Of a stretch of 64,000 bases of DNA, positions 49,222-60,215 are shown one piece after another. The notes below the pieces were generated by a model, which was not told where the DNA came from, ran no database searches, and was given only the letters and a program-made list of their open reading frames with translations. A program made the position numbers and the translations under genes. Location: contig CP154957.1 of NCBI GenBank assembly GCA_039621445.1, forward strand, positions 30,471,778-30,535,777, in the 5' to 3' direction. The DNA is from Euglena gracilis. Taxonomy: Eukaryota > Euglenida > Euglenophyceae > Euglenales. Position 1 is the first letter of the stretch. Each line of letters opens with the position of its first letter.

Positions 49222-51041
49222 TTGGGGGCTGAGCCGAACCCTTGCTTTGCCGATTTTCAGACGACCTTCAAAAAAAACTACAAATTTAACAATAACCAAA
49301 CACCTCCCTGCTCTCCCAGACATCCCCACACTGCGGGAGATGGGGAGACCATTTCGCCCAAAATCACATGGGAATGCATCAAAGCATCTCAAAAATTAAT
49401 GACGTACCAAACTTTGTTTGTACATGGTGGAGAATAAAAACGTCAGTTGCAGTGTTGAAGGGGCTTCGAAATTCTTCATGTCCTCCGAGAAAAAGTCTGG
49501 CAGCCTCACACACCCCCCAGGCCCTCAGGGGATGTAGGGGAAGCCTTGGGGGGATCCGGACACTCTCCCAACACGGAGGGGGGAGGGGGGGTCCTGGCGC
49601 GAAACTGACAGGAACCGGGAAATATTTTTGTGAACCACCAAAGGGCCGGATAAAAAAGCCAAAACTGTTGAAAATCCCTGATTTTTCTTTGATAATCTTT
49701 TTAAAATCTTTTATGCAAACCGGGGCATTTTTGTTAATTTTCTGGTGCGCAGTAGAGGGAGGGACGGTGACATGGACCCTCAAAAAACGCGAGGAAAAAA
49801 AAGCAAAAAAAAACCCGCAAAGTGCATGTAAAATCCCTCAGGAGCTCCCCCAAGATGGACACCTTTCCACTGGCGAAACATTTTGGCTCGCCAGCGAAAA
49901 TTTTACATTTTGCATAAAAACAAGAATTTTGTGGACCAAAAAATGCAAAAATGCGAAGAAAAGACAAATTTTTCGGTCTTGGGGGAAAAATGGGATCAAA
50001 ACAAGGAATTTTTCTCGCTCAAATTTTTTCAAACAAAAAACCCAAAAAATCACTGGGGGAAAAACACAAAAATCGCAAAAAAAACGTAAAATTTGCCAAA
50101 GTCGAAAAAAGCGGGAAAAAACACAAAAAAGCATTTTCGCCCCCCCCCCTGTGCACAGTGCCAGAAGAATCGCCATTTTTGAAACTTGCCAAAGACTGGG
50201 GTTGGGGGTCTGGACACCCCTCCCAACGTCCAGAGGGGGTCCACTACCACCTACCTCAACACCGACAGGCTTCCCATCCATCCCTACCGGGGACCAGGAG
50301 CACAACCAGGGGGGGGGGGCGAAAATGGGGGAAAGATTTTGGCACACGTTGCATAATGAACATAAACAATATCACAAAGCATGCAAATAACATGCTTAAA
50401 TGACCTGGCTGATTTTAGCCAAGCCTTGCACGATGGACCTGGGCTTTGTTGCTGGAACTGCCCTGCAAATTTTATGCGCCCAATTGTTGTGGGCAACACT
50501 GTCTTCGACATGCTTTGTCACAGATGTGTCGCAGGGGTGATTTCAGGTCCTTTCGGGGTGATTTTGGAGTCCCTGGTGGGGCAAGAATTGGGGGCGAGGC
50601 GGCCGGGGTGAACTAACCATGCACTCCGAAATGATCTCTAAATAATTTGGGGAGCTTTGGGTGCCAGCTTTTGATCCGTCACAGCCCCATTCCCGGGAAT
50701 ACCTCCAAAAGGAGTCACTCACCCCCCAGAGGGACCACCACGAAGCAATGGCACGGTTCCAATGCACTTGAGAGAGCAGACTGGTACTGGGCGCATAGAT
50801 TCACTTAATGACCCCCGGGGAGGAGGGGACTGTTTTCCAGGCCCAACCCCCACCCACTTTTTCCGATGATCCGTTCGCCCACCCAAATTCAACACAAATT
50901 CAGCCAAAAAGTCTTGAAAATGGTTTTTTGAAGCGGCTTTTGGCCGTGCTGACCATGGCGCACCCTGCCCACCCCAGGAGGGAGACAACCTGCCCACCCA
51001 CTTTCTCCAAAGGGGGAGGGTCACCCCGGTGTTGAATAAAT
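49222..51041. other. Intergenic between kinase 5' end and next gene
   Basis: No supported gene. The kinase promoter should lie at its left side, but no core element is recognisable. 49560-50330 is A-rich with G/C-runs and yields only composition-driven open frames. Confidence 0.4.
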
Positions 51042-51343
51042 CTATGACTGGGTGCCACCAGTCACGTTTGTGGCCAGGGGTTGCGTAACTCGGTGCACCA
51101 CGGTGCCGGTGGTGCGGTCGGTGTAGTTGGCTGCTGTGGCCGAGGGGCTGGGGGCGTACTTCGGGGACGACAGGGGTGACAAGCCCGAGACGGGGCTCTG
51201 GGCGGACGGGGTGTACGTCGGCGTCGTCGGGCGGTACAGGGCCGGGGCGGTTTGCTGGGGGCTGGTGCCGTAGTTGGGGGTGTGAACCGCGGCGGTGGGG
51301 GACGGGGACTGCTGAGTGTACCTCAGTGGCGACTTGGGAGCTC
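51042..51343 (-). CDS. Terminal exon: Pro/Ser/Thr-rich tail
   Basis: After acceptor CCTTCAG the frame reads GAPKSPLRYTQQSPSP, with later TPTYTPSAQSPVSGLSP and SPKYAPSPSA, ending at TAG (51042-51044). It has many S/T-P sites, which could be phosphorylated by proline-directed kinases. Low complexity and probably disordered. Confidence 0.7.
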
Positions 51344-54199
51344 CTGAAGGAGTCGCGGAAGAGGCAAGGAACCTCAGTTTGAACAGAAAGGTGACGAGAA
51401 ACGCAAAACTGGCCTCCTGCAGAGTCTCAACCAAAATTCGAAAGGTCAAGGCCCTTTAGGACATCACTGGGTCGAGCTCACGTGATAGCTCACTTGGGAC
51501 CCAGGGGGGAGTTTCCTTGGCTATCCACTTTTTTTTTGAAGAATCACCTACCCAACCCCACCCTGGGTAGGTCGACCCACCAAAACCCTCCAATCTGCCA
51601 AAACCCCTTCAGAAATTCCATGACGGTGTGAGTGACCCCATTGTCCACCAGCCCAAAGTCACCCACCACCCCCGGAAAGTGAGCCCAAGGGGGGGGGGGG
51701 GGGGGGGGGGGGGGGGCTGAACAGGAATCCTGGAAACCCTATGACTGGTATGAGTGGTGGGAGGGGGTCGACCAACCTCACCCTCATCGTGTTGGGTGGG
51801 GCTGACCATCCTTCCCCACCCCTTCCCGTTTTTCTAGGGGCACTGGTTTTGGGGTCTAACATTTGTATCGGCGCTAAAGAAATCCTTCTGCTGTGCACAT
51901 GTGGTGTGTGCGATCAAACCAAAATGAATCTTATGAATAGGTGAATGGACAATACTGCAATTACTGCTGATGATGATATTCCTGTTTGCATCAGACAAGA
52001 GATTAAGAAAACAATCACTGCCCTTGTCATTTAATGACACACCTGTGTCATTTTTGGTGGCACAAACGGCGCAAGTGAATCCTTCGCTGAAGAGCTGCAA
52101 AAAAAAGCAAAAGATTTGTAAATGGCAACTTGGCGGACGACATGGGACTTAATTGAGCACAAGGGAAACCCAAAACACAAATTAGCACATATCACACATC
52201 CACACCCCCCCATTTGACGGGGTTCCTACAACCCCCGACCAGGGGGTGTCGCTCCCCCTGACATGCAACCCCCAACCCGGAGGTGGTCGAACGACCAGGT
52301 GCCAAAGAATCCGACCTGGGCCAGCTGCAACCCCCAACCGGGGGGGGTATTTAGGGGTGGTTGGAGGGCAGGTGCCTTCCAAAAACCCCAACCCCCAATT
52401 AAAAGAATTGTGGTCTACTGCAGTGCAGCCACTGCACCACACCCCTGCCCCCCCCCTGGGTGCTGCCAATTCTCACGAAGAGGCGAGCTGGACTCTCCCA
52501 TTGTGTCCAACTGGTTGGATCATCACAGTTTTGAAGAGAAACACACTCCCTTCACTGCCGCTGGACGTTGCAGACCCCTGCTCAGGGTTCAATATAAGGA
52601 CAGGTGGGGGGTGGTCCGGACCCCCCCCCCCTGTGGGCCAGGAGGGGGGGGGACACCCCCCCACCTAAACCATGTACGCCCTCCTTATATCAAACCCTGC
52701 CCCTGCTTTTCCAAATGGGCTCTTCCATGTATTTAAACACATTAATGATCAAAAGAAGTAAAATCTGGGCGGGTTTCAAAGCGGAAGGCAGATGCTGATC
52801 TAAACAAGTGTAATAACAAGTGTAATTGCAATAATTGTAATAATAAGTGTAATAACAAGTGTAAATAAGTGTAAACAAGTGTAAGAGTAATGTAATGTAA
52901 CTCACACCTCCTTAGACTTGACCTGGTCACATTTATTGCATTTCCGGAAAGCCATTCGCTCTGTGGGAAAACGTCAAGCAACAGAGGCAGATATGGAAAT
53001 CGTACAATTTGCACTCTAAACACACATCGCGGCGTGGTTGGAGACCAAACTCAGCAAAATCCTTTCTTCAAAAATAATGGAAAAAAGAACAAGCTACCAA
53101 AGAACTCGAAAAAATTTAACTGTTAAATTGCTGAATAATTCGCCCAAAATGCCAAAAAAGGTTGTGTTTTATTTCTGGTGGAAACCCCGTAGAACTGACC
53201 CCTCCCCAAAAGGTAACTCTGTGTGTTCCTTTTTTCGCCCAAAGACCAGGGCAAGGGGGGGAGGGGGTGATATTTGGGGAGGGTTACATTACAGCTCGAA
53301 AGGGTTACATTAAGGGTTACATTACAGCTCCTTGGGATTTGGGTCGGGTTACAAAAACTACAAAGACAGCAAAAAATTTCTTCCCTCTCACTTTCAAAAT
53401 ATTGATTGATTTTGATGATGCTTGGGCATTTTCCACGTGATAATTTCTTTCAGAGCCCATCTCTGTGAAGCCAAAACCCTTGTCCATGAATTTCGATGCA
53501 ATCCAAGAATCACCTCCTTTGGTGTTGTCAGGGGGGTCACAGCTCAGAACCCGAAGTCGGACCCCAAGGGGGGGGGGGGTATTTGGGGGGGGGGGTATAT
53601 TTGGGGGTGAAGCAACAACTTTTCCTGGTAAAACCTTATATGGCAGCCTTGGACTTTTGAGACCCGTCGGGGGGGGGGGGTCTCACAAACAATAAAACGT
53701 GGGGGTGCCATTGGGATAAGGTTAGGGTCACAATTTTGGCCAAATTTCAGCGGTCATTTATTCAGGCCTAACTTTAGGCCTCAATTTTGTCAAAAAATAT
53801 TCTTTGCTTAAAATTTGGCCTACAATCGTGACCCTAGCCCAATCCCACGAATATCCCCACGATTAACTTGTGGGACCTCCGAGGGGGTTCAACTGCCACA
53901 TAAAGATTCAACGTCCTCGCAATGGAGCCCCTGGGCCCTCAATTCCGAAGGGGTGAGGGTGATGGGGTGGAGGCATATGAATGCCCTCTTTTTGGCAGTG
54001 CCCTCGAAAAGAGGGACGCTGGACTTGTAAGGAATGTTGGTGGAAACCCTGGCCTAAAATGAACCTGCACTTGATTGGCGTTCCACCCCCCTTGACCAAG
54101 GCACGGAAATGCTCCGGATTGCACCTTTGACGGTGAGAGGTAATGTGCAAACAAATGGTTCTGTTGCAAGCACTGCGTGGAGAACGCTGAACTTTGTTG
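51042..54199 (-). CDS. CxxC...CxxC protein with Pro/Ser/Thr-rich tail (3' exons)
   Basis: Exons 5' to 3': 54125-54199, 52908-52960, 52043-52094, 51042-51343, all GT-AG with consistent phase (1, 1, 0, 1). They encode TKFSVLHAVLATEPFVCTLP, then ERMAFRKCNKCDQVKSKE, then LFSEGFTCAVCATKNDTG, then a 100-residue tail rich in Pro, Ser, Thr, Tyr and Ala ending GGTQS-stop. The four cysteines (C-x2-C-x14-C-x2-C) suggest a zinc-binding fold. The module and the intron after KE match the kinase N-terminus (CDACTTKE|...YLCEAC), so the two neighbours are probably related by domain duplication. The 5' exons were not found. Function unknown. Confidence 0.65.
52803..52899 (+). repeat. AAGTGTAA-type short tandem repeats
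   Basis: Repeated ACAAGTGTAA/AATAAGTGTAA units, about ten imperfect copies, just 3' of the exon at 52908-52960 in its intron. Confidence 0.7.
53454..53523 (+). other. Possible isolated kinase-type exon on the opposite strand
   Basis: After a good acceptor (TAATTTCTTTCAG) the plus strand reads AHLCEAKTLVHEFRCNPRIT and then SFGV before a GTCAGG donor. This resembles helix C to beta 4 of tyrosine-kinase-like kinases (Glu in CEAK, hydrophobic spacing, -F-x-x-x-P-x-I-). No other exon of such a gene was found on this strand, and it lies within an intron of the minus-strand gene. Relic or chance. Confidence 0.3.
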
Positions 54200-56191
54200 C
54201 TTTTGAAATGCGACATGCAAATACGAAACGGTCATTATGACAATGCGAAAATGCAACTTTGATGCAAAAAAATGGTGCAACTTCAGTTATGCAGCCCATC
54301 AACTGCACTCACAATCTCCATCTAACCATGCTCTTCCACCAGGTGATACTACAAATCCTCCACCTGTCATATGGTCAACATTCGCTTGTGATTGACTGGA
54401 ATCAGCAAAAATCAACCTTGTTGGGTTCAAAAAGAGCCGGGCAAATTTAACAAATACCAAATGTCTGGAGGTGTTTGGACCTATGTTATTGATGTGTATT
54501 TTGTCTGACTCCTGCTTCATGAACAATTATTTTGGTCCAGTGGTTGCAGACATTAAATTACTCACCCCATAGAAAAAAATCATAACTAAATCTTTATTGG
54601 AAGCGATGTGGAAACCCTGCCGAATACATTTGAGAGGATTTTGGTATCAGAAAAGCAATACACAGCGCAGTGCAACAACAACGATGACGGCCGGTGAGTC
54701 ACAGGACCTATGGGAAATGGAAGGAAGACTCCGATCCTTGGATGTGGAGACTGCAAAGTAATGTGTCAGTGTGCTCAGGCTTCATGCAGGCTCGCATGTC
54801 AGCTGCATTATTTGAGGCCTGTTGTCGCCAAGCAGGACTTGGTGCAGAGCTGGCATTGCTGCAAAGCAGGACTCTACAACAACAGTGGAATCCTGCCTCC
54901 CTGCTTCTCTGACGGAGCCTCCATAGAGCCTCCGCAGAAGCACAGTCACATATAGTGGCCCCAAGTGGTCAGCTTTAACCCCAGTCCGAAGGCCATTCAT
55001 GCTTCTTCTGACGCACCCCCCCCCCCTATTCAAATGAGCAGGGGGTCAACTTCAGGCGTCCAGGTTCGGCCCAACAGCCCAGGGGAGGGGGGGGGGGCGC
55101 TTTCCCCATACTTGGATTCACATGCCACATAACTGGATGAATTCTCGAGCCACCCTATCACCATTGGACATCACCTTGGAGACTGCGTGTTTTCGACGTT
55201 TCCCACCCACTTCGTCAGACAAAGAAGACATTTCTGCGGGGCAAACATTCCTCCTAGTGCGTTCTTGAACCTAGAAAAAATTTTCCTGGGGGAAGGTTGG
55301 GACCAACTGGGACCAACAGATGAGTGGGTCAACTTAGACCAACTTGGGTCAACTTGGGGGGGATTAAAATGTGCCAAACAGCCCAGGGGGTCAATAACCC
55401 GGGGGAGGGGGTTCAATAATGGGGGGGGGGGGACAAACCTGGGGGTGGGGTTGGTCTGGGTCCCAGCTGGGTCCGACATAAATTCCATCGGTGCCTGAGG
55501 TGTGCTGTGACACTTGCCACCCAAAAACCTGATCCCCCCCAGGGTTCAAAAATGCCCACCCTTCTGAGGGATGTGCAACGTTTCTTTAAAAAAAGCCTGT
55601 TATCATCCATAGTAAAAAGTCGGCCTTCAACAAAACTAATTAGCCCGTTGAAGCCTGACCATACCATTGCTTACCGACCCCGGGAGAGGGGGGGGGGTCG
55701 CTTTCCACCTTCGAAAACCAGTTACCCACTTGCCACCCCCTTGGGCAATCGACCAAAAGGCCAAAAGTAAAAAAAAGATTTTGGTCAAAAATCCAAAAAA
55801 AATTCGGCGCCTTTGACCCCGGTGGCCACTTTTGGCCAATCCTGTCCAACCGGGGGGGGGGGGGGGCTGGAGCCAAAAACCCAGTCAGTCAGTCAGTCAC
55901 TCCAAAAAAAAGGCAATCATTCACCCCCCCCCAGAGAGTGGGGTTGGACACACCTTAAGCAGTGGTATGAGCCTGACACAACCAGGCTCCAGCCCGAACG
56001 GGGTGTCCAGGCAACAAGTTTTGTGGAGCCAGGATTCCACGTGCTGTGGGGCCCGCAAAGCGGCCCGAGTGAAATCACTGCGGCCAGGCAAAAAAAATGT
56101 GTTGTTGTTGTCTGACCACGCCCCTGGCCAGAGCCTTTGTTGGCAACGGGGGACGCGCAACAAGAAACATGTGGGATCGTCGAGTGTCGGG
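54200..56191. other. No gene confirmed
   Basis: Should contain the missing 5' exons of the CxxC gene and the 3' flank of the transporter gene. A minus-strand stretch near 54650-54760 after CTTTGCAG reads STSKDRSLPSISHRSCDSPA in one frame, but it could not be linked by phase. G/C-runs at 55085-55100, 55425 and 55850. Confidence 0.35.
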
Positions 56192-56394
56192 TCACGCGGA
56201 AGGCCGACGCAGCAGGGGTGCCGCCTCCTGGCTGACGGCGCGGGTGCGAGCCCGGTGGGCCTGTGCCCGCCAGTCGATGGAGCAGACCACGACGGTCTGG
56301 CCCACCGCCAAGCAGGCGATGCCGAGGAGGAAGCCCAGCCACAGCCCGTACACCCCCCAGCCGCTGAAGGCAAAGCCCGCCCCCAAAGGAATCC
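56192..56394 (-). CDS. MATE terminal exon
   Basis: Reads IPLGAGFAFSGWGVYGLWLG, a last hydrophobic helix (LLGIACLAVGQTVVVCSI), then DWRAQAHRARTRAVSQ and a short basic tail to TGA at 56192-56194. Ends soon after the last helix, as is usual for short MATE proteins. Confidence 0.85.
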
Positions 56395-59300
56395 CTGGCA
56401 AGCACCCATACTTCGGGGATGTGCACTGAAGATGCAACAGAACCTGTGTTATCTGTATTTACTGTGCGACAGAAAAGCCAAGGACTGTTTGTTTGACAGT
56501 CTATTTCAATACCACCCCACGACGGATCAACAGGAATGCAAAAAATCATGCAGTTTTGCAGCGGTTTGTGCTGGAATAAAACGCAGGTAGACAATTCTTT
56601 CAGTACAGGTAAGTTGCAAATTACCTTTAGGTTTTCTGATTTCAGCAGAAATTCGAAGCCGGCCCTTGCTTAAACTGGAGGGGTTCACCGGCTCCCCAGT
56701 GGGGGAGGGGGAGGTGCTGTGGGTTCACCCAACTGGGAAAGCGCTTCCAGCGCTTCACATGGATATAAAAAAAATACCCTGGCGCTTTGTGCCAGTCACT
56801 GGGAATTATCCACTAGCACCCAGTGGGGTCCACTAGAAATTACGCTGGACGATTATGGACCAGCTGCAAGCCCAGCTTCCCCTCCCCGGGTACTAATCAG
56901 AGGCCAGCTTCGAAGGTTGAGGAAAGATTTTTTACAATGATTGCAGTTTTTTTAGCTGTTCTTTTTTGCAGTTTTTTTACAGTGTACTTTTTAACACAGC
57001 ATTTACTGCGCATAGGAGATCCTCCCGCCATGAGCCATGTGGAATGCAGTCATGCAGGTGGTCGTTCACAAACTGGTTTGGTTGGGCCATGGAGAACTAT
57101 GGTCCAACCCAAAAAAAAAAAACATGATTGGCGAGCGAAGGCGGTCCGGTGGTCCTCCCGACGGGAAAAGATTGCTCTGTTGCTGTGTGCCGAGATGGAA
57201 ATGGGGTTTTTATGTGGTTTTTTGGAAGATGATTTTGTTCCAAGGATTTCAAAAAATGACATTTTTTGGCAGGTTTCTGTGGTCTTGAAATCTTTCCGGC
57301 GCTCCGGAAAGATTTTCACTTGGACAAAAATTTTCCACTAGCTAGCACACCCCTGGGGGGGATGAATTAGGATTTCCACTTGCTAAACCTGGACTGCCAA
57401 GTTCTCCCCCCCCTCCTGGCACACTGCAGCCTGGTCCCTGCCCCCTGGGGCGGGGGGGGGATGTCCCGTGCCAGGCTGGGTGGGTGGGGGGGTCCCCGGG
57501 AGGCTCAAAAAGAAGCCTGGCACTCCTCACGTCCTCAAACCGAACTGGGCAGCTCTTTGGGATCACCAACTACCCTGTGGGGGACAAAATGACGACATTG
57601 ACCATCCACCGAGACTCCCGGATTTCCTTCTGGAGCCACACACCCCTTTTGCACAAAAGGAAATGCCTGCATAAAGGTTTGTGTGCCCTCCCAGATTTTC
57701 CCACCAATTTATTTCATCCTGAAATGCCCAAAGATGCACCGTTCAATGACTTCTGAATAAGCATCTGTTGCTTTGCTACAACGGATAACACAGCCTCTCC
57801 CAATGCTGCCCCATTTCCATTACTCCAGCATAAGACCCAGGCCTTGCTTTTTTTCCTCAAACTTCCTAACCTTTTTTAGATTTCTTAGTAGCACCAAGAT
57901 TTTTCTTTCAGCGCTGTGCACCATTTGGAAACTTGCATACATTGAAAGTTTCCATATTTTTTGACTGCCAAGAATGCCAAAAAAATAGCATTCTCAACAT
58001 TTTTCCACTTTGGTGCTTCCCTTTCATTCATTTTCCTAGGGATATTCAACGTCCCGGCACTTCACGCCATCACGGGGGGGTTCGGTTAATGGGGTCTTAT
58101 TTTAGATTTTGCTCAATTGGCTGGGTGTTCTCATTTTGTGGGGGGGGGGGACTGACGTCGTGTGGGGGGTTAGTAAATTACAGCTGGGAGGTCGCAGGAG
58201 GTTCATCGCTGGAAGGTTGGGCTGATAGTTGCAGCCCACGTGAGCCCACCGAAATCAGTTTATGGGCTGCCAACAGAACGGAAACTTCCCTTGTTAAATC
58301 ATTCTTTCACTTGGTTAGGCTGTGGAAGGGCAGCAGGCTGCGGCCTGGCCCAAAATTTTGGTCAACTTTTTTAAAGTGGGACTGCAACCGAGGATGACGA
58401 AGAGAAAAATACAACGTAATGTCTGAATGAATATGGTTTCTGCTGCATATCCCCATGTGATGTATTATTCTGGTCAGAATGGTTTGCCTGTGTCCCACAG
58501 AAATTGGGATGTTTGGGAGAGCAACAGAAGTGATCTTTCTTGAAGGTTCCTGCAATGTGCCTCACTCTACGGAGCAGCTCCTGTGTGAAGAAAGGTTTGA
58601 AATGATTGAAACCTTCCAAATAGGGGTTCAAATAGGGGGGTAGGGATGACGCGTGTAGATGAATTAAAAAAAAAGAGGCACCCCCGCCACAATTGTAAAC
58701 TCTAGAAATGAAGGAAATGAAACAACAAACCTTGGACTACAGTTTTCTACACACTCATTTTTTTAGGGTGGGAAACAAACAGCTTGTTTATGAACGATAA
58801 AAAAGCCTGTTGCGGAACCTTGTGACAGGATATTGGAATGGGTGCTTGATCCCCACAACCCACAACCCCACAAAGTTGATCAAGGCACCATATGCCTGCA
58901 ACCCAGAGCCACGAAGAACTCCTCCACATGGGGTGTGAATCCCGTCAAAAATCCCATTAACTGCAGGGTTCGCTTTGGAACGATGCCCCAGAGAAAAAGT
59001 GTGAAATATATTTTCTAACCACTTCTGAAATGAAATTCCGGTGACACTTGTTTAAAATAAATCGAATCGATAAATCGAAGATTTCATTTCCTGAATGGGC
59101 CAATCAACTTGGAGCACCTACTCAAAGTTATCAATGATGGAAAAAGGTCACAAGAAATCAGTTATACACACAGGCACAAAAATCCAGGGCCACATGCGTG
59201 CGGCGACATTGAACCATGGGGTTTAACAACGCGCACCCTGTTTGGAACGAGGGGGAGAAACAGCACACTCCATTTTGCGTGACTTATATAATTCCACTGA

Positions 59301-60170
59301 AACTACAACATCAGATGGACTTGTTTCAGGGGAAAAAAATTTCCTTATTGAATTGTTCTGTGAGCTTCAGATGCGCAAAATCAGTACTCCCCAGTTGCAG
59401 AAAAATCTGCAGTGGGCCCGAAAACTGGTGAATTGTCTCCCCCAAACAACCACATAGCGACTTGGTTATTTACATCCAATGTGCGACATGAAGTCAGTTG
59501 CCGATCAAGCACTAAATCTTACCTTCCCCCCCCCCACGGGAACCTGTAACCTGAATGGAGCAGAGACTGTGCACCGTGACAGTTGGGATATCGGGGGCCC
59601 TGACAGGTTTAAGGGCACCACAGTTTTCCGGGGAGTGTGGCAGCAAATTGGGCCTGACCTGGCCCGAACTCCAACCTGCAGCCGGCCCAGAGATCGCACC
59701 CCTGCGGGAGGCTACCCTGGGCGAGAGCTACCAGGGCCAAGATGGTGTGGGCCAGGCGGGCGACGCGCTGGTCGGAGGTGAAGAGGGCGACCCAGAAGGG
59801 GCGCAGGAGGAACATCAGCAGCGCGGTGGAGGAGGCCAGCACGGCGCTCAGCGCCACCGCCACGAAGGCGCTGCGGCGGAGCCAACCTGTTACTTGGGGG
59901 AGGTTCGCACTTTCCGTCTGGAAAAAAAAGAAACGGGTGAAGAACATGTTTAGCCCCCCCCCCCATGGGCTGCTGCCGTGTTGGCCCCAACAACCTGGGA
60001 GGCCAACTTCACGATGCCATGTTAACTCCAGCAGGCTAGGGTGGAAACGAGCCGGGGGGGGGGGGGTATCAGTGTGAGAGAGCATTGGCTCACTCTGGCG
60101 CTAAACAGGGAGGTTCTATTGAGAAAAATGAAAATAAAATGTGAGTGTGAAGGTTGATACACACACACAC

Positions 60171-60215
<45 letters not shown>

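Noticed and set aside
56097-56429. Plus-strand 110-codon frame
   Set aside because: Antisense shadow of the MATE terminal exon.
57484-57756. 90-codon plus-strand frame containing IHRDS
   Set aside because: HRDS lacks the kinase catalytic context, no linked exons were found, and it lies in a MATE intron on the opposite strand.
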